Source: Anastrepha obliqua
Lineage: Eukaryota > Arthropoda > Insecta > Diptera > Tephritidae
Length of the DNA stretch: 64,000 nt
Reading direction: 5' to 3'
Assembly (NCBI RefSeq): GCF_027943255.1
Contig: NC_072893.1
Span: 23,954,001-24,018,000 of the forward strand
In this document: one piece after another, positions 46,401 through 56,699 of the stretch
Position numbering within the stretch: position 1 is the stretch's first letter
Layout of the letters: each line of letters opens with the position of its first letter
Notes under the pieces: model-generated
Told to the model about the DNA's origin: nothing
What the model saw: the letters and a program-made list of their open reading frames with translations, nothing else
The model's database searches: none
Position numbers and translations under genes: made by a program

Positions 46401-46870
46401 CACCCGGCAGTAGAACGCAGGCGATCGATAGGCATGCATACATATGTATACGTACATTCATGCACTACAATCATGCATACATACTCGTATGGTAGGTATG
46501 TATGTACAGATGAATGTGCTGCTTCTGGTGTGGTGTGGTTTGGCGTGTGGCAGTCGCCGCTGCATGCTCGCATTGGATGACTCTACGTCTGCCACGTAAA
46601 GTAGTGTGCGCGCGCCTCCCAAATTCATATGAATATACATTCACACATACCTACATTCATTCACACACACACATGCACATGCAAAGCTATACAAATAAAA
46701 GCTTGGTGAATGAGTGCTACTGTTGTACGCGTCATTGGTGATAAACGCCAGTTAGAAAGGCTTATTATTTAATTGCTTTAGTGCGGCAAGTAGCCTTAGT
46801 TTTCACAGCCAAAATGAGCAAATAAATAAAGCGAAGCGAGAAGATGACAAAATAAATATATTGACTTATC
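46401..46870. repeat. Simple-sequence-rich non-coding DNA
   Basis: ATAC/GTAT tetranucleotide-like runs (46430-46510) and a CA-rich run (46640-46685). Nothing else recognised. Confidence 0.5.
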
Positions 46871-47184
46871 TATTTTGATATGTATGTACGTACAGCTAAT
46901 ACAGCGCGACACTTTGCATCTTGGGATAGTCACACACCTCGATCGAGTGTCTCATTGTGCCCCTAAGTCAATCTGCAAATCAATAACAATACTCGGCCTG
47001 TGTTCTGACTTGCAAGTACTCTCAAGTGCAGGATGGTCCAAGTGCAAGCATCTTTTTGAATCATAAACAATGACAGCTTTTCGGCTCTCAAAATCTTGAC
47101 TGTCAATGAAGGAATGAGAGAAAATAAGACTATGCTGATTGAAATGGAAAAATGAGCGCAAGATTTCTGTGACGTAATTGTAGG

Positions 47185-47450
47185 TAGGCGGCCGCCGTAG
47201 CCGAATGGGTTGGTGCGTGACTACCATTCGGGAGTGCGTAGGTTCGAAACACCGTGCATAAAACAGCAAAATGATAGAACAAGTTTTTTCTAATAAACCT
47301 CCGACGGTATTTCTGCCATGAAAAAGCTGCTCATAAAAAATATCTGCCATTCGGAGACGGCTTGAAACTGTAGGTCCCTCCATTTGTAGAACAACATCAA
47401 GACGCACGTCACAAATAGAAGGAGGAGCTCAGCGGAATACCCTGAAAGCG
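47185..47450 (+). repeat. tRNA-derived SINE, most complete copy
   Basis: Head GCGGCCGCCGTAGCCGAATG and GGTTGGTGCGTGACTACCAT contain box A (GTAGCCGAATGGG); box B reads TAGGTTCGAAACAC. The body has TTTCTGCCATGAAAAAGCTG, GGCTTGAAACTGTAGGTCCC, then TTGTAGAACAACATCAAGAC and AGAAGGAGGAGCTCAG. About 265 bp with all landmarks, although the usual GGCAATGGCAAA part is reduced. Confidence 0.85.
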
Positions 47451-47589
47451 TGATCCCTTGTAATTGTAGATAAAGTGTGTGAGCGAACTAAGAAGAGTGC
47501 GTCAAAACAGTCAACTCTTGCGAACAAAAATAAAAAGTTAGGTTAATGAGTGAGAAGACAAATTTCACAGAAAACTAGAGTAAGAATAT

Positions 47590-48010
47590 TTATCGCAGGT
47601 TTATGAACCTCCATATGACACCACTCTTATATGGCAGTGAAACGTGGCTAATGTCGAGAATCATTACGCAGAAATTACAAAGCGTTACAAACAAATGCCT
47701 TCGAATTATATGTAAAGGTTTTGACCCAACGCTATCCAAAATGCGGACTTGTGGTAGGTCACCGAGCAAAAGCCAATCCAAAAGGTGATAAGAGGTCGTA
47801 AATGGTGATGAATCGGGCACACTCTCAAAAAGCACATGGAAAGCATAAGCACAACAGCGTTGGAATGGAGCCAAAAGGACACGGACGTCCATGGAGTACC
47901 TAGAGGCGTTCTAACCTTCGTGATTGAGAAGCAGCTAACCAAAGGTGGGATGTCGCAAAGAGAACAGCAGTTAATGGAATAGGATATAAATATTTTGTTC
48001 AACCCCGATT
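47590..48010 (+). pseudogene. LINE C-terminal fragment
   Basis: Reads HMTPLLYGSETWLMSRIITQ and KLQSVTNKCLRIICKGFDPT, the LLYGSETW...INKCLR segment after the RT of RTE/CR1-like elements. Frameshifted remains of the GRPR-type tail follow (DESGTLSKSTWKA). The same family appears on the minus strand at 53670-54290. Confidence 0.65.
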
Positions 48011-48329
48011 TTCCCCAAGTGGAATAATAATCGAATAAAAAATGGAAGATTATAGAAAGGAAACAAACAAAAAATTAAAAAAAAACTCTAAAATTACATC
48101 AGCTCCACAATTGATACTGTCAAATTCCCTAAAACCTGAGAGGCAGCAAGTATGATAGATTATAAGTTTTAGCCATCCGAAGCTCAATTGTGAGACAAAC
48201 TTTGGCTGTTTATTTGGCCTCCTGGGGATTTAACAGAGAGAGAATTACGAATGAAAAAAAAAACAAACTGTGTAAAGTGAGCTTAGTTGAATACAATAAG
48301 TCCTCTCATCATCCGTTATTCAGAACGGG

Positions 48330-49160
48330 TAGCACAAGCAGTGGTTTAGTGGTTTACTGATGGATCCAACATGGAAGACGGCAGTGTCAGAGCTCTAATT
48401 GTCGGATCACACTTGAAGAAGGCAATTGCAATAGGAAAAACGACTTCCATTTTTTCAGGCGGAGGTCTACGCCTTAGAGCTATGGGCCAGAGAATGTCTT
48501 CGTAGAGGCATTCGTGGTGCCAATATCATCATGCTCTCTAAAAGTCCGCCAACTCTAAAATCGCTAGATAGCTTCTCCTTCTTATCAAGTTTGATCTGGG
48601 AATATTTTAAAATTCTCGAAACTCTAGCATCAGGAAAATTTGTTACTCTAGACATGAGGGTACCGGAACATGAGTGGCACGAAGGGAATGAAATTGTGGA
48701 CAGTTAATAGAGTACTGGAGAGCCCAAACTGGCAAGCGGCAATCGAAAAGACTCAATGATCCAGAACGTATAATGGTAGAGGCAATCTACTAGTATAACC
48801 TCAGCAGGAAAGACATAAAGTTCTACACCGAACTACTAACAAGACATTGTAAACTCCATTACGACATGAAAAAAAAAATTGGTGTGGCAAAATATGATAA
48901 AGAAAATGACAAATATTATAATAATATACGATTTTTGTTGTAGAAAATAGAAAGTGGCGCAAAATTAATCACCCTATAGGAAAATCTATAAATTCTAGCA
49001 TCAAGAAACTTTGTTACTCTGATGTGGGTTCCGGGACATGTCACTCACTAAGGGAATGAAATTGTGGACACTTTAGGGAAAAAGAATGCAAACACTCCCT
49101 TCATTGGTCCTGAACCTTTGATCATCACCAACACAACCTAAGTTTTTGCCGACCTCTTTC
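48330..49160 (+). pseudogene. LINE RNase H debris with internal duplication
   Basis: WFTDGSNMEDGS (RNase H start), then ETLASGKFVTLDMRVPEHEW and GNEIVD (the last RNase H motif), LTRHCKLHYDMKK, and a second copy of the last motif at 49000-49085 (NFVTLMWVPGH, GNEIVDTLG). The end of an AAGGTGGCG-type MITE (AGTGGCGCAAAATTAATCAC) sits at 48955-48995 between them. Confidence 0.6.
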
Positions 49161-49374
49161 GCAAATAAACCGCGACGGCAAATCAGCTGATTCCTTCAAA
49201 ATCGCTGAGAGCCGGTTAACGGTCTGATATTGACCACACCCTCTGTATTCTCTCCTCCGTGGGGTGGCAGTACCGCGAAATGCGGAGCCTTATTGATCTG
49301 CTCAGTACGATACCCCACGAAACGTAATGAATCGCTGTGCGCTGGAGCAACTTTGAAAAATATTGCAAACTGTG

Positions 49375-50015
49375 CATTTAATGAAAAAAACTTTAGGCGA
49401 GATGCATTTTCATCTTGGTGGCTATGTTAAGAATCAAAGTTTCCGGATTTTGGAAACGGGAAACAAGCCGCACGTGATTTTTGTAAAGACAATGCATCCG
49501 CGTTTATGAACAGTTGACGGAGCACCTTAGAGTAATGGCATCATTGGTTTAATTTTTCCAAAAATGCAGCTAAAAGCACAACTTCGATTACAAAGGCATA
49601 TTTTCCAACCTTTTTAGAGCTGAAATTGAAGATATAAACTAGGATAATCTTGGGCTTCGGCAGCCAAGCGTACCACATAAAACTGCTCATCAAGCAAAGT
49701 ATCTTTTGCTCTCCATGTTCGGTCGGTAGCCGAATTTACTTTCTCAATTCTATGACACAGTTAAACTTCTCGTGCGGTTTCATTAAAAATCGATGTGACG
49801 CAGATAATCCAGACACGATTAAAATCCCTTTAACGCGGATATGGCCCAAGTTATTCATGAGAGAAAGGCAAAAACTAGATTTTGGAAAATTGGATTGACC
49901 GGAAGTTGGATATTTGGATGTTCAATCTTCAAAATAGAAAAAAAAGTTTGAAAACATGTTGATTAGTTTTTTTTTATAGCTGATTCAAAAAGCAAATTTT
50001 ACATGGCCCACCCTA
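49375..50015 (+). pseudogene. Rosa-like transposase remnant
   Basis: Reads MHFHLGGYVKNQSFRILETG, NKPHVIFVKTMHP and NGIIGLIF, then, after damage, ADNPDTIKI and EKGKN*ILENWIDRK. This is the order of a DD41D transposase, with the catalytic Asp region lost. Bounded on the right by a SINE head at 50020. Confidence 0.6.
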
Positions 50016-50019
50016 TACG

Positions 50020-50085
50020 TTCTCTCTGAACTCCAATGGTAGTCACGCACCAACCCATTCGGCTACGGCGGCCGCCTGTAATCTT
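50020..50085 (-). repeat. tRNA-derived SINE head
   Basis: The plus strand shows CGTTCTCTCTGAACTCCAAT, GGTAGTCACGCACCAACCCA and TTCGGCTACGGCGGCCGCC, the complement of the SINE head. The body is absent. Confidence 0.75.
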
Positions 50086-50149
50086 TCGTAATATTAACAG
50101 CCCGAAAAAAATTTTATTAACAAAACCGAAAATTTTTTAAAGCATTGAT

Positions 50150-50410
50150 CAAGCACCTTTTTGTAGGAAATTCTGCTTCGCTATTACCTTTGGAAGAAAA
50201 ATTCAGCTGAAGCACGTCGTTTTCTTGATGAGGCCTACGTTGAATATGCGCCTTTGAAATCTACTTATACATCCGAGGATTGGTCTAAACAATTCAAAAG
50301 CAATTACTTCGATGTTGATGGTAAGGAACGCCCAGGAATAACAAGAAAATTTGAAGACACCAGCCGAACTAAAAGCTTTAGTGGACGAAAACTATACCCA
50401 ACCTCAATTC
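50150..50410 (+). pseudogene. Mariner transposase N-terminal fragment (mauritiana-like)
   Basis: Reads LRYYLWKKNSAEARRFLDEA, then SEDWSKQFKSNYFDVDGKER and RKFEDTSRTK. This matches the layout of Mos1-type N-termini (AAE...L.EAY, W..RFKSGDFDVDDKE, K.FED). It ends at 50410 without any catalytic part. Confidence 0.6.
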
Positions 50411-50480
50411 ATTCTAAACATTTCTATATTAACTTTTTCGCAAAGTTTTCGATTTTATTTTTTTTAAGTCGCAAAATATA

Positions 50481-51752
50481 AGGTTGTCAAAAAAGTCTTG
50501 CGGTATTTTTATTGAATTTTCAATTGTTCATGAAATTGGTTATAATAATGCGATTTAAGTCAAATATGCGCCGTTTTGTTCGATGACGAGTTCCCAACGA
50601 GATGCCAACTTCATAATGCCCCTCTTATAGAAGCTCGCTTCCCTATTGTCAAAAAACTCGGAGAGCCAATTTTCACAGGACTCTCTTGAGGACAACTTCC
50701 GACTACCAAACTCGTTCGCCATGGACAGAAATAGGTGGTAATCACTTGGTGCGAGATCCGGACTACACGGTGGATGCAAAAGAACCTCCCATCCGAGCTC
50801 CCGGAGCTTCTGGCGCGTCACCAAAGATGTGTGTGGCCTCGCGTTGTCCTGATGGAAGACAATTCGGCCTCTGTTGATCAAAGATGGCCTTTTCTGCATG
50901 AGTGCTGCATTCAAGCGGTCCAGTTGTTGGAGGTACAGGTCCGAATTGAGCGTTTGGCCATAGGGGAGCAGCTAATAGTGGATGATTCCCTGCCAATCCC
51001 ACCAAACACACAGAAGAACCTTCCTGGCCGTCAATCCAGGCTTGGCCACCGTCTGGGCAGCTTCACCGCTTTTCGACCACGACCGTTTGCGCTTCACGTT
51101 GTCGTAAGTGACCCACTTTTCATCGCCAGTCACCATCCGCTTCAAAAACGGGTCGATTTTGTTGCGATTCAGAAGCGATTCGCATGCATCCATACGGGCA
51201 AAAATGTTTTTTTGCGTCAAGTCGTGTGGCACCCAGCTTCTTTTTGAATCCAAGCTTCTTCAAATGGTTTATAACGGTTTGATGACTCATGCCCAGCTCT
51301 TGGCAGATGCTACGGCTGCTACTATGCCGGTCTCTTTCGATCAATTCAGCGATTTTATCGCAATTTTTGACGACAGGCCTTCCGGACCGTGGACCATCTT
51401 CGATCACCTCTGCACCAGAACGAAAACGTTGAAACCATCGTTGTGCAGTGGAAATGGAAACTGTATCGGGTCCATAAACTGAACAAATTTTATTGGCGGC
51501 ATGAGATGCATTTTTGCCTTTATCGTAGTAGTACTGTAAAATATGCCGTATTTTCTCTTTATTTTGCTCCATGTTTGCGACGCTATAACTCACGAACGAC
51601 TAAAAGCAAACAACAATTAATCAAACACGTGTTAGCACGTGAAAAGAGCTTTCCAAAAAGCTCTAACGTGAGCCGATGCGACGAATACAACTAGAACTAC
51701 GCGCTTGCAAAGACAAGCTTGCGGAAATACCGCAAGACTTTTTTGACAACCT
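50481..51752 (-). mobile_element. Mariner DD34D element, nearly intact
   Basis: A 1272-bp element with ends AGGTTGTCAAAAAAGTCTTG and complement, TA duplication (50479-50480, 51753-51754). The minus-strand transposase begins at 51593 or at the internal MEQNKEK Met: HILQYYYDKGKNASHAANKI, QRWFQRFRSGAEVIEDGPRS. A single frameshift falls near 51245. After it the frame is open: SWVPHDLTQKNIF, VTGDEKWVTYDN, KVLLCVWWDWQGIIHY, a TAG where Glu (ELL) is expected, then HQDNARPHTSL and PPCSPDLAPSDYHLF (34 residues between Asp). All three Asp are present. It resembles the mellifera-type mariners. Two lesions inactivate it, so it is young. Confidence 0.92.
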
Positions 51753-51759
51753 TATATCA

Positions 51760-52335
51760 AAAGAAGCTGAGTTTGCATACTTTATTTCACTTTTAAAAGG
51801 TACTTTTATTTGGACCACCCTGTAAGTGGCGAGGCGCTGCTTATTATACCAAAAATTCTGAGTCACTCTGCCACTGTTTAGTTTTGCATGCATGTATATG
51901 TATATATCCGCGTGTATGTGGATGGATATTAAATACAAATATAAACATATTATTATTGGAGCTTTTGCAGTAGTCATTGATACAGCAAAAAACGTGTAAT
52001 AGCTATCAAACGGTAATTAGTTGTATTACTTATTTTTATGTAATTGCAGTGGAACACACAAAAATGACCAAAAAGAGTTCTAATCAAATAACAGTCTGGA
52101 TTTGCCTACAACAGCGTGACATCATCTCTATATGAACGGCTGTTGAAATCTCCTACTTGGATTACTACACAAGGGATGTCAGCAATGATTGTTAATCCTG
52201 GGAGTCACAAAATGCCAGGTAGTAATCCTGAAATAACGAGATTCGTGCCGGGATTAATTTTCATAAATTGAATAAAAATTCAATAATAGACTTGGGATTT
52301 TATGTTTTTTTGTGTTAACTATAAGCATCGCAACA
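51760..52335. other. Non-coding stretch
   Basis: Contains a TATGTATATATCCG-type simple run at 51890-51925. No exon or element recognised. Confidence 0.4.
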
Positions 52336-52452
52336 GGAAGACAGGACCACAGGAATGTATACCAGAAGCTTGTCGAAAAGGACTAGTAATTTATATATTT
52401 AAAAAAGGCGACAAAACTCTTTGAGAAAACTACCGGATAATAACACTTTTAA

Positions 52453-53172
52453 GGGGGGAAGTCCATGTAAAATTTTCAAAAAATCGATCTTTTTTCGATA
52501 TTTCGAAAGTACAGTATCTTAAGAATATATTGTGAAATGTTCATGCGGAAATTACTAATATTATAGCTTCTACAGTCCACTACTATGTAGAGAGCGATCC
52601 GCGCGCTCCTGTACCTCAAACTTCAAACTCATTTATATCGAAATTGTATTTTTAAAAACTGATCGTATTGTAACTCAAAAAGTTATCGACCTATTTGTTT
52701 GAAGTTTGATGAGGCCTTTCTGTACATTACTATCGGAAGGATAAACCTAAAATTTCAGTTATTTCGCGTTGATAAATTACTTTTTGGGGGTTAAAAATGT
52801 CAATAAAAGAGCCCAAAACTCTGAGTTTTTTTTGAAGGGGTTATTTTATAATTAATTTTATACTTGTTTTTTAATTTTATAGGTTCATCCTTTCAGTTAA
52901 TATGTTATAGAAAAAAAAACCAATTTTTTTGTTTCAGATCGATAGATTAAGAGTAATAAATAGAGCAATTTGAGACCTCGCGCCGTAGGCAGGCGACAAG
53001 AAATGATCCTGAGCCGCCATTTTGGAAAAAAAAATTAAAATAATTTTTTTTCTACTCTCGAAAGGTTAAATAAAGTTGTGTTAAAGCTTCAAAATAATAT
53101 AATTATTTTATCACCTTTAAAAACGTGTTTAAAAAATGACCGATTTTGAGGCTTCTACATGGACTTCCCCCC
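52453..53172. mobile_element. TTAA-type element (E8) inside a LINE
   Basis: Ends GGGGGGAAGTCCATGTA and complement, TTAA at 52449-52452 and 53173-53176, 720 bp. Taking it out leaves one TTAA and rejoins the LINE RT reading IITLLN-TIHKL, which confirms the boundaries. Confidence 0.92.
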
Positions 53173-53669
53173 TTAAACACCATTCACAAACTTTGCTCGA
53201 ATATTATAGCTGCCAGAGTTGCTAAAGCAGCGGAATAACTTTTATGCGAATGCCAGGGTAGTTTTCGGCCCAACCGATCAACGACGGATCAAATATTCAT
53301 GATTAAGCGGAATTTCAATAAATACTACGAACGTAACATTGACGCTCACAAACTCTTTCTGGATTTCAAGCAAGCTTTTGTTAGCATCCAACGCTGGAAA
53401 ATCGCTGACGCTGTTGCACATCTGGTCATAAATGCCAAATTAATGCGTCTAATAATGGCCACTTTGACGAATACCACTGGAATAGTTGTAGTACAGCATA
53501 TTGCGTCAGATAATTTCAAAATTTCAAGCAAGGTGATTCTTTATCCTCGTCGGTCTTCAGCTTGTTACTACATTTTGCTATAAAAAAGGAAGTAAAATCG
53601 GGAAACCTTTTCAGTAGATCAGGCCTAACAATCGCATACGCCTATAATAAAGCCATTATAGCTCGCAAC

Positions 53670-54290
53670 AAAAAGTTTTTTTTGTCCTCGCTCAATCCTC
53701 TCGGGAGCATAAGGCTTTGACAAGACTCTTCCATCGTACACGGTTCTGTGCTGTTGTTTTTGCTCCGTCCCATGAGATGTCGGCATCTGCTAGTTCGCGT
53801 AGCATCGACCTTTTCCAAGTATTTTTTGGTCGACCGCGACCTCTGCTCCCTTGCGAGTTCCAGTGCAATGTCATTCTCGTAATGCTATGTGGTGGTTTTC
53901 TCAATGTGTGACCTATTAATCACCACTTTCTGCGTTTGATTTACCTAAGGATGGGTTCCTCGTTCGTTAATCTCCACAGTGCGTCGTTACTGATGGTGTT
54001 TGGCCAGAATTACCTGCAGATGATGCGCAGGCATTTGTTGATGAAGGATTGTGGCCTCTGTGTGATGGTGTTAGAGACCAGCTATGTTTCGCTTCCGTAC
54101 AGCAATATTGCCTTTACACATGAGCCGAATATTCGTAGTTTAGTGCGCCTGGAGATTTGCGAACTCCCCCATACTGTATGCATTCGCCCGAATGCTGCCC
54201 TTGTTTTGTTTAGCCTGCAGTTGACATCTTCATCTGCTCCACCATCTGCCGTGATGATGCAGCCGTGAATACAGCCGCAATAAAAAGTAC
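53670..54290 (-). pseudogene. LINE C-terminal fragment, minus strand, nested
   Basis: From 54290 down: GCIITADGGADEDVNCRLNK, TRAAFGRMHTVWGSSQISRR, ILLYGSET*LVSNTITQRPQ, INKCLRIICR*FWPNTISND, then LIGHTLRKPPHSITRMTLHW, RGRGRPKNTWKRSMLREL and RWKSLVKALCSRED. Stops replace Trp at several places. The 3' end includes the CCTCTCGGGAGCATAAGG piece seen at 12297 and 41372. Confidence 0.75.
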
Positions 54291-54960
54291 CTTTCCGAAA
54301 TCTTCGAGGATATCAAAAAAATCCGTAAAATCTCGGTCTGAAGATAAATAAAAGCTTTCCCGATGAAAAAAGAAACGCCTGCCGGAAAAAAAACTATTGG
54401 AAGCTGCTTTTTAGAAGGAGTTCAGCAATTTAAATACATCGGTGTTTTACTAAAAAACAACAAGAACATGCACGACACAATACAAGACCGAATTAAGGCC
54501 TCAAATAAAATATACTTGATCAATATAAATCTTCTAAAATCAAAAATCCTCACGGTAATACGCCGGGGTTTTTTACACACGCAGTTGAGCAATGCCTTAA
54601 CATTTTCGAACATAAAATACTCTGTAAGATCTTTGGACCACTCCGAGAAAGTGACGACACATATAGAAAATGGAACAACAACGAACTGTATTATTTATGC
54701 AAAGGAGAAAATGTTATTAAACACATTAAACCGCAAAGAATTCGTTATTGGTGTCATATCGACATATCGGCGTGAACAATGACCGCCCGCAAAAAACTTT
54801 GGCCGCTTATAAACCTCTGGTTTCGAAAACACGAGAACGCCCAAAAGTGCACTGACAATCGAAGTCATCGTTGACCTGAAAAAGGTACACGTCAGCAACT
54901 GGAGGGCCAAAATCGTGTAAGTGATTATCGCGTCAATCAAGACAAGAAGAAACAACTGGA

Positions 54961-55480
54961 AACAGCAAAAAACCTGACGCCTGGAATAAAATTGTGAATG
55001 AAGCCAAAGCTCAATCCCGAGCTGTAACGGGACCGTTGAAATAAAAAGTTATTACTCATACTTATAAAACCATCCGCTGAAATCACCAGTTTGTTAGAAA
55101 AGGTTGCACAAGTCTCAAGCTTGCACACTCATGCTATGAAGCTTTTGTACATCAAAAATGAAAGCTCTTGTAATTTGGCAAAGTGTAAACTTTCTTCAAT
55201 CTCCAATAAGATTTTATTCCAAATCTTGCATCAAATGTATGTTCCTTCAGTTATGTGTGCCATAACGCGGCTTGGATCCCTAACATAAAGCATATCAGAC
55301 CAGTCACTCACAACCCACTCACAGACTCCACTCACAAACCCATTTGGCGACAGCAACATAGCAATAACTGATGTTTGAGGTATGTATGTACCTGACTAAC
55401 CCGATGTTTTATGGCCAGTATACAAATGTATACTTCATATATGTATGTATAACATATATGCAAGTAATAACATATGTAAA
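54961..55480. other. No feature recognised
   Basis: Mixed sequence with TATGTATGTA runs at 55378-55450. No supported gene or named element. Confidence 0.4.
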
Positions 55481-55629
55481 AAGGGTGATCAGATTGGAGG
55501 TATTTTTTTCAATAGGGGTTTTTGACAGATCACCCGTAACTACTGTCAAACTAAATAAAGCGTGGCTATGTTTCAGGGGCCGGTGTTGATTTTGAATAAA
55601 ATACAATTTTTTTAGGAAATTATTGTCAT

Positions 55630-55990
55630 TTCTCTTTATTATGATAATATTGGTATGGCTCAATTACGTATGGAACAAAATATCGTTATCATCTCACGAT
55701 AGCGAACACTGTTCACAGTAACTGCCTGACCGGCCTCATTTTGGAAATGGAATGGTGCCGCCGGCTCCTAAACCGCACCAAACTGTCACTCTTTGTGGGT
55801 GCATTGGTTTTTCGCCAATCACTCTTGGATTATCATTCGCCGAAATGCGGCAATTCTACTTATTGCCGAATCCACTGAGGTGAAAATGTGCATTTTGATT
55901 TGAACGCTCGTTTTCATAATAAGCCTGAAAACTTTAACGCGTTGCTCGATTGTGTATCTTTCCATGGTTCAAATTGAATTAGTCTGGAAT
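55630..55990 (-). pseudogene. Second rosa-like transposase scrap
   Basis: Minus strand: MERYTIEQRVKVFRLIMKTS, then MHIFTSVDSAI and ISRIAAFRR, then remains of the HPQRVTVWCG and GPYFFENEAG blocks with AVTVNSVRYREMI. It belongs to another DD41D lineage than the surrounding ends. Confidence 0.6.
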
Positions 55991-56158
55991 TGAAAAACGT
56001 CAAATGAAATGCAGAAGAAAACTTGACATTTAGGTGTGGTTTACATTCTACATCGGCCCTTGAAATTTAACCATTTTCAAATTTTTGAAGTGAAAACTTC
56101 TTTAGAATCGTTGGGAGTGATTTGAGAAAAAGTGAAACGAAAAAGCGACCTTCTTGGC

Positions 56159-56466
56159 TACGAAGCGTTATATTATATGTTGATATAAACGTAGCGACGA
56201 ACTAAATAACTTTTATTTTTTCTTGTGATCCGAACCAAGGATTTTGGATCGGAAGCTCACATTGCTAGTCGCTCGGCTACCGCGCCATGCTGTCGGCGCT
56301 GGCCTAAAAGTTATTTAGTTCGTCGCTACGTTTATATCAACATATACTATAACGCTTCGTAACTAAATAACTTTTAGGCCAGCGCCGACAGCATGGCGCG
56401 GTAGCCGAGCGACTAGCAATGTGAGCTTCCGATCCAAAATCCTTGGTTCGGATCACAAGAAAAAAA
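56159..56466. repeat. Interleaved double palindrome with tRNA-like arms
   Basis: Order A (56159-56215), B (56216-56320 in part), A' (56305-56361), B' (56361-56466). A and A' are 57 bp, complementary with one mismatch (start TACGAAGCGTTATA). B and B' are complementary over at least 100 bp without mismatch (56221-56320 and 56361-56460). B' contains GGCGCGGTAGCCGAGCGACT and GGTTCGGATCACAAG followed by A-rich sequence, i.e. tRNA-type box A and box B. A small overlap occurs between A' and the end of B. Confidence 0.9.
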
Positions 56467-56504
56467 TTTTTTTTATACAGTTATTTTATTTTATTTTATG
56501 ATAT

Positions 56505-56692
56505 GTTTATGAGGAGCTTTTTTTCATGGCAGAAATACACTCGGTGTTTTGCCATTGCCTGCTGAGGGGTGAGCGCTATTAGAAAAATAGTTTTCCTTAA
56601 TTTTGGTGTTTTCACCGAGATTCGAACTGACGTTCTCTCTGTGAATTCTGAATAGTAGTCACACACCAACCCATTCGGCTACGGCGTTTGTT
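56505..56692 (-). repeat. tRNA-derived SINE copy
   Basis: Plus strand: TTCATGGCAGAAATACACTC, TTTTGCCATTGCCTGCTGAG, then CACCGAGATTCGAACTGACG and ACACACCAACCCATTCGGCT. Head, box B and the first half of the body are all present in reverse. Confidence 0.85.
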
Positions 56693-56699
56693 TAATTTT

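Larger units (their letters stand above)
52340..54960 (+). pseudogene. LINE (RT to C-terminus) with nested E8 and a second LINE
   Basis: RT text in order: VIYIFKKGDKTL*ENYRIIT (52375-52448), then, across E8, NTIHKLCSNIIAARVAKAAE, then SFRPNRSTTDQIF, AHKLFLDFKQAFVSIQRWKI (first Asp block: LDFKQAF), VINAKLMRLI and RRSSACY. A foreign minus-strand LINE piece (53670-54290) interrupts it. The plus frame resumes GVQQFKYIGVLLKNNKNMHD, DRIKASNKIYLININLLKSK and GHCSIIA-like remains to 54960. Multiple lesions. RTE/CR1-like. Confidence 0.75.

Noticed and set aside
49375..50015. Complete mariner ends for this remnant
   Set aside because: I looked for inverted ends with TA flanks and could not find a convincing pair, so it is reported only as a transposase remnant.
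56370..56466. Functional tRNA gene
   Set aside because: Box A- and B-like elements are present, but I could not fold a regular acceptor and anticodon stem, and the A-rich tail and inverted copy point to a retroposed sequence.
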